A DNA stretch of 10,534 nucleotides, taken from Anaerolineales bacterium (GTDB lineage: Bacteria > Chloroflexota > Anaerolineae > Anaerolineales > DRMV01). This document shows, piece after piece, positions 7,094 through 10,534 of this stretch (position 1 is its first letter; every line of letters starts with the position of its first letter). The stretch covers positions 1 through 10,534 of the forward strand of contig JALSPT010000153.1 in the NCBI GenBank assembly GCA_026985785.1, in the 5' to 3' direction. The notes beneath the pieces are model-generated. The model was given only the letters and a program-made list of their open reading frames with translations, did not search any database and was not told the origin of the DNA. The position numbers were made by a program, and so were the translations under genes.

Positions 7094-9355
7094 TTAGGCG
7101 CGGCTGTTGGCGTCCATCACGGCAACCGCGGCCACGTTGACGATGTCTTTCACCTCGTCGCCGGTCTGCAGCACATGCACCGGCGCGCCCACACCCAACA
7201 GGATGGGGCCGATGGCCTGCGCTTTGCCCAGGCGTGCCAGCAGTTTGTAGGCGATGTTGGCGGCCTCCAACGAGGGGAAGACCAGCACGTTGGCATTCTT
7301 CACCCGGCTGAAGGGGTAGCGTTTTTCCACAATCTCGGCCACCACGGCAGTATCGGCCTGCATCTCGCCATCGATGACCAGATCGGGGCGCTTCTGGCGC
7401 ACGATTTCGACGGCTTTCTGGACCTTCTCGCTCTCCGCATGCGGCGTGCTGCCGAAGTTGGAGAAGGAAAGCATCGCCACCCGCGGGTCGATCTCCAACT
7501 GGCGGGCAAAGTCGGCGGCCAGGATGGCAATCTCGGCCAGGTCTTCGGCGGTGGGGTCGATGTTGACGGTAGCATCGGTGAACAGGTAAACCTGGCTGTC
7601 GACCACCATGATGTAAACGCCCGCCGCCTTGGAAACCCCGGGCGCCGTGTGGTGGATTTGCAACGCCGGGCGGATGACCTCGGGGTATTCGTAAGTCAGG
7701 CCGGAAACGAACGCGTCGGCGTCGCCCATCTTGACCATCATCGGGCCCAGAATATTGGGCTCGCCGATCCGCTTGTAAGCCTGCGCCAGGGTCACGCCCT
7801 TGCGCTGGCGCATTTCGTAGTAGGCCTGGGCGTATTCGTCCTTGCGGTCGAAGTTGGCCGGGTCGACCACGGTGGGTTGATGCTTGAGTTCCAGCCGCTT
7901 GATCTTCTCGGCGATGACCTGGGGGTTGCCGATGAGGATCGGCTCGGCGATGTTTTCGTCGATGAGTTGCATCGCGGCGCGCAAGATCTTCTCTTCTTCG
8001 CCCTCGGCGAACACCACGCGCTTCTTGCTTTTGGCAGCCTTGGCCTTGTGCAAAATGAAGTGGCGTACCTCAGCGCCCTTCCCCTGGCGCAAAGCCAGCT
8101 GTTCCTTGTATTCTTCGATGTCAATGTGCTTACGGGCAACGCCGGTTTCCATGGCAGCCTGCGCCACCGCAGGCGCTTCCCACAGCAACACGCGCGGGTC
8201 GAACGGCTTGGGGATGATGTAGTCGGGGCCGAATTTCAGGCTTTCCACCCCATAGGCGCGCAACACGCTGTCGGGCACGTCTTCCTTGGCCAGCGCGGCC
8301 AGGGCTTTGGCCGCCGCGATCTTCATCTCGTCGTTGATGGCCTTGGCACGCACATCCAACGCGCCGCGGAAGATGAAGGGGAAGCCCAAGACGTTGTTGA
8401 TCTGGTTGGGGTAATCCGAGCGCCCTGTGGCCACGATGGCATCGGGGCGCACCTCTTTGGCGACTTCGTACTTGATTTCAGGGTCGGGGTTGGCCATGGC
8501 AAAGATGATGGGGTTAGGTGCCATCTGCTTGACCATTTCGGGCTTGAGAATGTTGGCCACCGACAGGCCATAGAACACGTCAGCACCAACAATGGCGTCG
8601 GCCAGGGTGCGGGCATCGGTTTCGACCGCGAACTGCTCTTTGTAGGGGTTCATCCGCTCGGTGCGCCCTTTGTAGATCACGCCGCGGCTGTCGCACATGA
8701 TGATGTTTTCGCGCTTAGCGCCCAATTTGATGGCCAGGTTGGCGCACGCCACCGCCGAAGCACCAGCCCCCGAGACTACAATCTTGATCTCGTCAATCTT
8801 CTTGCCCACCAGTTCCAGCGCGTTCAACAGCCCAGCAGCAGAAATGATGGCGGTGCCATGCTGATCGTCGTGGAAGACTGGAATATCCAGCATCTCTTTG
8901 AGTTTCTCTTCCACATAAAAGCATTCAGGGGCTTTGATGTCTTCCAGGTTGATTCCGCCAAAGGTGGGCGCGATGGCGGCGACGACCTTGATGAGCTCGT
9001 CAGGGTCATGGGTGTCCACTTCGATGTCGAAGACGTCAATATCGGCAAAGCGTTTAAACAGCACGCCTTTGCCTTCCATCACCGGCTTCGAGGCAAGGGC
9101 GCCGCGATCGCCAAGGCCAAGGATGGCCGTACCGTTGGACACCACGGCAACCAGGTTGCCCTTCGCGGTGTATTCGTACGCCAGTTCAGGGTCTTTTTCG
9201 ATTTCCAACACCGGCACCGCCACCCCAGGGGTGTAGGCCAGGCTCAAGTCACGCTGGGTTTCCAGCGGCTTGGTGGGGGTGACCTCGATCTTGCCAGGTT
9301 TGTTGTTGAGGCGATGGTATTCCAGAGCCTCTTCACGGGTAATTTCTTTACTCAT
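7094..9355 (-). CDS. maeB: NADP-dependent malic enzyme with phosphotransacetylase-like domain (MaeB type)
   Basis: This 753-residue protein has the length and layout of MaeB enzymes, which convert malate and NAD(P)+ to pyruvate, CO2 and NAD(P)H. The malic domain (about 15-165) has LAYTPGVAVPVLEI with catalytic Y41, EGKGVLFKRFADIDVFDIE with the likely catalytic K96, metal ligands E138-D139 in INLEDIKAPE, and D164 in FHDDQHGTA. The nucleotide-binding domain (about 166-400) has VVSGAGASAVACANL and FAMANPDPEI. Residues about 445-745 are a phosphate acetyl/butyryltransferase-like domain, including SGLTYEYPEVIRPALQI and MLSFSNFGSTPHAESEKV. In studied MaeB proteins this domain mainly binds acetyl-CoA for regulation rather than catalysing. 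NADP use is assumed from the family. The start is ATG 9353-9355, with AAGGAG about 10 bases upstream; an in-frame start at 9460 would add 35 unconserved, Arg-rich residues. It is a single-gene unit, ending at the terminator 7039-7073. The upstream palindrome at 9519-9530 may regulate it. Confidence 0.95.
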   Translation of the reverse strand: MSKEITREEALEYHRLNNKPGKIEVTPTKPLETQRDLSLAYTPGVAVPVLEIEKDPELAYEYTAKGNLVAVVSNGTAILGLGDRGALASKPVMEGKGVLFKRFADIDVFDIEVDTHDPDELIKVVAAIAPTFGGINLEDIKAPECFYVEEKLKEMLDIPVFHDDQHGTAIISAAGLLNALELVGKKIDEIKIVVSGAGASAVACANLAIKLGAKRENIIMCDSRGVIYKGRTERMNPYKEQFAVETDARTLADAIVGADVFYGLSVANILKPEMVKQMAPNPIIFAMANPDPEIKYEVAKEVRPDAIVATGRSDYPNQINNVLGFPFIFRGALDVRAKAINDEMKIAAAKALAALAKEDVPDSVLRAYGVESLKFGPDYIIPKPFDPRVLLWEAPAVAQAAMETGVARKHIDIEEYKEQLALRQGKGAEVRHFILHKAKAAKSKKRVVFAEGEEEKILRAAMQLIDENIAEPILIGNPQVIAEKIKRLELKHQPTVVDPANFDRKDEYAQAYYEMRQRKGVTLAQAYKRIGEPNILGPMMVKMGDADAFVSGLTYEYPEVIRPALQIHHTAPGVSKAAGVYIMVVDSQVYLFTDATVNIDPTAEDLAEIAILAADFARQLEIDPRVAMLSFSNFGSTPHAESEKVQKAVEIVRQKRPDLVIDGEMQADTAVVAEIVEKRYPFSRVKNANVLVFPSLEAANIAYKLLARLGKAQAIGPILLGVGAPVHVLQTGDEVKDIVNVAAVAVMDANSRA

Positions 9356-9460
9356 GGGACGGATTCTCCTTTCATCTTTGAGATGGATCGTTGGCAGCCG
9401 TTTTGGCCAACGAGCGGAGCGCCGCCTGCCGGTCAAAACATGACTGGAGCACGCAAGCAT

Positions 9461-9466
9461 ATTATG
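9461..9466 (-). promoter_or_regulatory. Weak candidate -10 box for the malic enzyme gene
   Basis: The minus strand reads CATAAT (5 of 6 to consensus) in an AT-rich patch about 105 bases upstream of the start codon, but no clear -35 is present. A second candidate is TGTGATAAA at about 9496-9504, an extended -10 shape whose -35 position would coincide with one half of the palindrome at 9519-9530. Neither is convincing alone. Confidence 0.25.
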
Positions 9467-9518
9467 CCGCGCTTTCCAAATGCCGAAAAGTTACATTTAT
9501 CACATTTGTTGTATTACT

Positions 9519-9530
9519 GTTACCGGTAAC
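9519..9530. promoter_or_regulatory. Operator-like perfect palindrome GTTACCGGTAAC
   Basis: This is a perfect 12-bp palindrome with a central CG, about 165 bases upstream of the malic enzyme start codon in a region otherwise unlike coding sequence. The form resembles operators of LacI-family regulators; the core matches the TTACCGGTAA type described for gluconate repressors. It sits where it could control the malic enzyme promoter. The binding protein is not in the window, so regulation is inference. Confidence 0.4.
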
Positions 9531-9612
9531 CCTCGTTCCAGGGAAAAGATGCGGATACCGCTCATTTTTTCGCGTTCTTTTACATTTCGACACGGGGCAT
9601 CCTCTCCCAGCA

Positions 9613-9945
9613 CCTAAGTATCTATCCGAAAAATCCCTGCAAGTGTGTCACTGCGAGGCGGGCTGACAAATGCGGTAAAAAGCTGATCGACTGACAAAAC
9701 GCTGTCCATCAGCCAATCTCTCCTATCCCCCGATGAGCGTCGCTACGGCGATGCCGAAGCGGGGGTAGGGAGAGATCAAACACGGAAGCCCTCTTGACTT
9801 GATGAGATTTGTCAGTCAACGAAGGTAAAAAGTCAAACGTAGCCGCAGCCCGCCGAAGCAGTCTCCCCTACCAGGAGGGGATGGCTTCGCCCCCTTGGGG
9901 CTCGCAATGACATCAGCCGTGAGATTTTCCGGATAGGCTCTAAGG
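9613..9945. repeat. Palindromic non-coding interspersed element (MITE-like), outer unit
   Basis: The ends at 9613-9657 and 9901-9945 are inverted repeats of about 45 bp matching at about 30 positions, with the inner 12 bases TGTCACTGCGAG (9646-9657) against CTCGCAATGACA (9901-9912) differing at one position. Further in, GGCGGGCTG (9657-9665) pairs perfectly with CAGCCCGCC (9846-9854). A separate hairpin at 9854-9889 has CGAAGC/GCTTCG and TCCCCT/AGGGGA stems, so the whole could fold as a three-way junction. The TGTCATTGCGAG end with a GAAGCA-TCTCCCC module is a motif that recurs as interspersed palindromes in many unrelated bacteria (general knowledge). A CTAAG direct repeat lies at 9614-9618 and 9940-9944, each 3 bases outside a CTATCCG inverted arm, and may be a target duplication. 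No transposase or credible gene is inside. Confidence 0.65.
9674..9832. mobile_element. Nested MITE-like insertion inside the outer repeat (with flanking 9-bp direct repeats)
   Basis: GGTAAAAAG occurs at 9674-9682 and again at 9824-9832. Exactly 6 bases inside each copy is one arm of a perfect inverted repeat, GACTGACAAA (9689-9698) and TTTGTCAGTC (9808-9817). This symmetry is what a 141-bp non-autonomous element (9683-9823) with a 9-bp target duplication would leave. The centre holds another hairpin, ATCTCTCC (9716-9723) with CCCCC against GGGGG and GGAGAGAT ending at 9776. The outermost 6 bases of the two ends match poorly, which weakens the case. The site lies in what would be the loop of the outer GGCGGGCTG/CAGCCCGCC stem. 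Confidence 0.45.
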
Positions 9946-9959
9946 CTATTTTGGCCTTG

Positions 9960-9968
9960 TGGTACAAT
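9960..9968 (+). promoter_or_regulatory. Extended -10 promoter for the SppA gene
   Basis: TGGTACAAT at 9960-9968 is an extended -10 (TGn then TACAAT, 5 of 6 to consensus). No good -35 is seen; the -35 position (about 9940-9945, CTAAGG) falls on the right end of the palindromic element. It would give a leader of about 30 bases with an AAGGATGG binding site at 9991-9998. Confidence 0.5.
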
Positions 9969-10004
9969 CTCTCAGGTTTCCCTCTTTGCCAAGGATGGTG
10001 TGTC

Positions 10005-10534
10005 ATGAACGTCACCCCTTCATCTCCAAACCCTATGCCCACCACCCAGCCCTCCAAGCGGCGCGGGGTGTCGCCGGCTATTTGGGCGCTTCTGGGGGTA
10101 GCGTTGGGCTTTTTGCTACCGGTGTTCGCCTGCGGTGGCCTGATGTTCATGGCCGTGTTGAGCGCCAACTTCATGGAAGGCGGCTCAACGGCAACGGCGG
10201 GCAAAGTGCCTGTGGCCGAACACGTGCGGGGTCCACTGACCGGCCCTGCCGTGGCCATCATTCCCGTGCACGGCCCCATCGTAGAAGGCCACGCGCCGGC
10301 CTGGAGTTCCACCGACGTCGCTGCTGCCGACGACATCATCGCGATGATCACCGCCGCTAAGCACGACGCAGGCGTCAAAGCCATCGTCTTGGAAGTCAAC
10401 AGCCCCGGTGGCGGTATTGTGCCCAGCGACCGCATCTATCAGGCGCTCAAGAATACCGACAAGCCCATCGTGGTGCTGATGCGCGATCTGGCTGCTTCCG
10501 GTGGCTACTATATCAGCATGGCGGGCGATTACAT
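10005..10534 (+). CDS. sppA: Signal peptide peptidase SppA-type serine protease (family S49), 3' truncated
   Basis: The frame is open from ATG 10005 to the window edge with no stop, giving 176 residues of a longer protein. After a Pro/Ser/Thr-rich, basic cytoplasmic start (1-24) comes one membrane helix (about 25-53), then a linker and the start of the S49 protease fold: PAVAIIPVHGPIVEG (81-95), the conserved AIVLEVNSPGGGIVPSD (126-142), and DLAASGGYYISMAGDY (161-176) with S165 as the predicted nucleophile. The catalytic lysine of SppA enzymes lies further on and is outside the window. Such enzymes cut leftover signal peptides and other membrane peptides at the membrane's outer face. Start support is AGGA at 9992-9995 with 9-base spacing and an extended -10 box just upstream. 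Total length, and hence the short or long SppA form, cannot be judged. The gene symbol is by family only. Confidence 0.9.
   Translation, partial: MNVTPSSPNPMPTTQPSKRRGVSPAIWALLGVALGFLLPVFACGGLMFMAVLSANFMEGGSTATAGKVPVAEHVRGPLTGPAVAIIPVHGPIVEGHAPAWSSTDVAAADDIIAMITAAKHDAGVKAIVLEVNSPGGGIVPSDRIYQALKNTDKPIVVLMRDLAASGGYYISMAGDY

Noticed and set aside
9356..9460. Longer N-terminus of the malic enzyme from an upstream start at 9460
   Set aside because: The additional 35 residues are Arg-rich and unlike the family; the chosen ATG has an AAGGAG site and gives the normal MaeB beginning.
7055..9529. An 824-codon plus-strand open frame covering the malic enzyme gene
   Set aside because: It lies antisense to a clear, full-length MaeB-type gene. 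Its product is rich in His, Asp, Val and Gly in the manner of the reverse complement of GC-rich genes, has no recognisable domain, and runs through the terminator at its start. It is a codon-bias shadow.
9550..9570. Small hairpin (GCGG-ATA-CCGC) followed by a T run, a possible plus-strand terminator
   Set aside because: The stem is only 4 bp, the T run is offset by three bases, and no plus-strand gene lies upstream to need it.
9391..9666. A 91-codon plus-strand frame in the gene-free stretch
   Set aside because: It starts with TTG without a binding site, crosses the malic enzyme promoter region and ends inside the palindromic repeat; there is no motif or coding signal.
9851..9900. Repeated short inverted modules considered as CRISPR repeats
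   Set aside because: There is no series of identical repeats with regular spacers; the modules are palindromic and belong to one element.
9833..10435. A 200-codon minus-strand frame opposite the SppA gene and the palindromic element
   Set aside because: The opposite strand carries clear S49 protease motifs with a good start; the minus-strand product is low-complexity and begins inside the protease gene.

Overview
The window reads as a piece of a GC-rich bacterial chromosome, most likely from a Chloroflexota (Anaerolineae-like) organism. That assignment is an inference from gene style: a PknB-type kinase joined to an outside-facing beta-propeller, a DUF4349 lipoprotein, sugar-type ABC permeases without a visible binding protein, and TATAAT/TACAAT promoters. 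No rRNA or other marker gene is present to confirm it.

Layout. Plus strand, 1-3060: the 3' part of a membrane Ser/Thr protein kinase, then a DUF4349 lipoprotein, probably co-transcribed. A bidirectional terminator (3082-3110) separates them from a minus-strand pair of sugar-type ABC permeases: MalF-like 4012-5676 (upstream gene) and MalG-like 3130-4002. A 68-bp divergent region (5677-5744) holds a TATAAT box and a hairpin over the ribosome binding site of the MalF-like gene. On its other side the plus-strand gene 5745-7034 encodes an alkaline-phosphatase-superfamily phosphodiesterase/nucleotide pyrophosphatase. A second bidirectional terminator (7039-7073) separates it from a minus-strand malic enzyme with a C-terminal phosphotransacetylase domain (7094-9355). 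A gene-free stretch (9356-10004) follows, then the 5' part of an SppA-type signal peptide peptidase on the plus strand (10005 to the window end).

How the parts work together. The genes form short independent units rather than one pathway. The kinase and lipoprotein suggest envelope sensing. The permease pair is the membrane core of a carbohydrate importer whose binding protein and ATPase are not in the window. The malic enzyme links C4 acids to pyruvate and NAD(P)H. SppA belongs to membrane proteolysis.

The most unusual points are: (1) the MalF-like permease carries about 220 extra, strongly hydrophobic residues between its first membrane helix and the permease core, perhaps an internal duplication; and (2) the gene-free stretch holds a roughly 330-bp palindromic element that appears to be two nested non-coding elements, each flanked by a short direct repeat. 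A 12-bp perfect operator-like palindrome lies upstream of the malic enzyme gene. I saw no CRISPR array, tRNA, rRNA, transposase or clear defence system.
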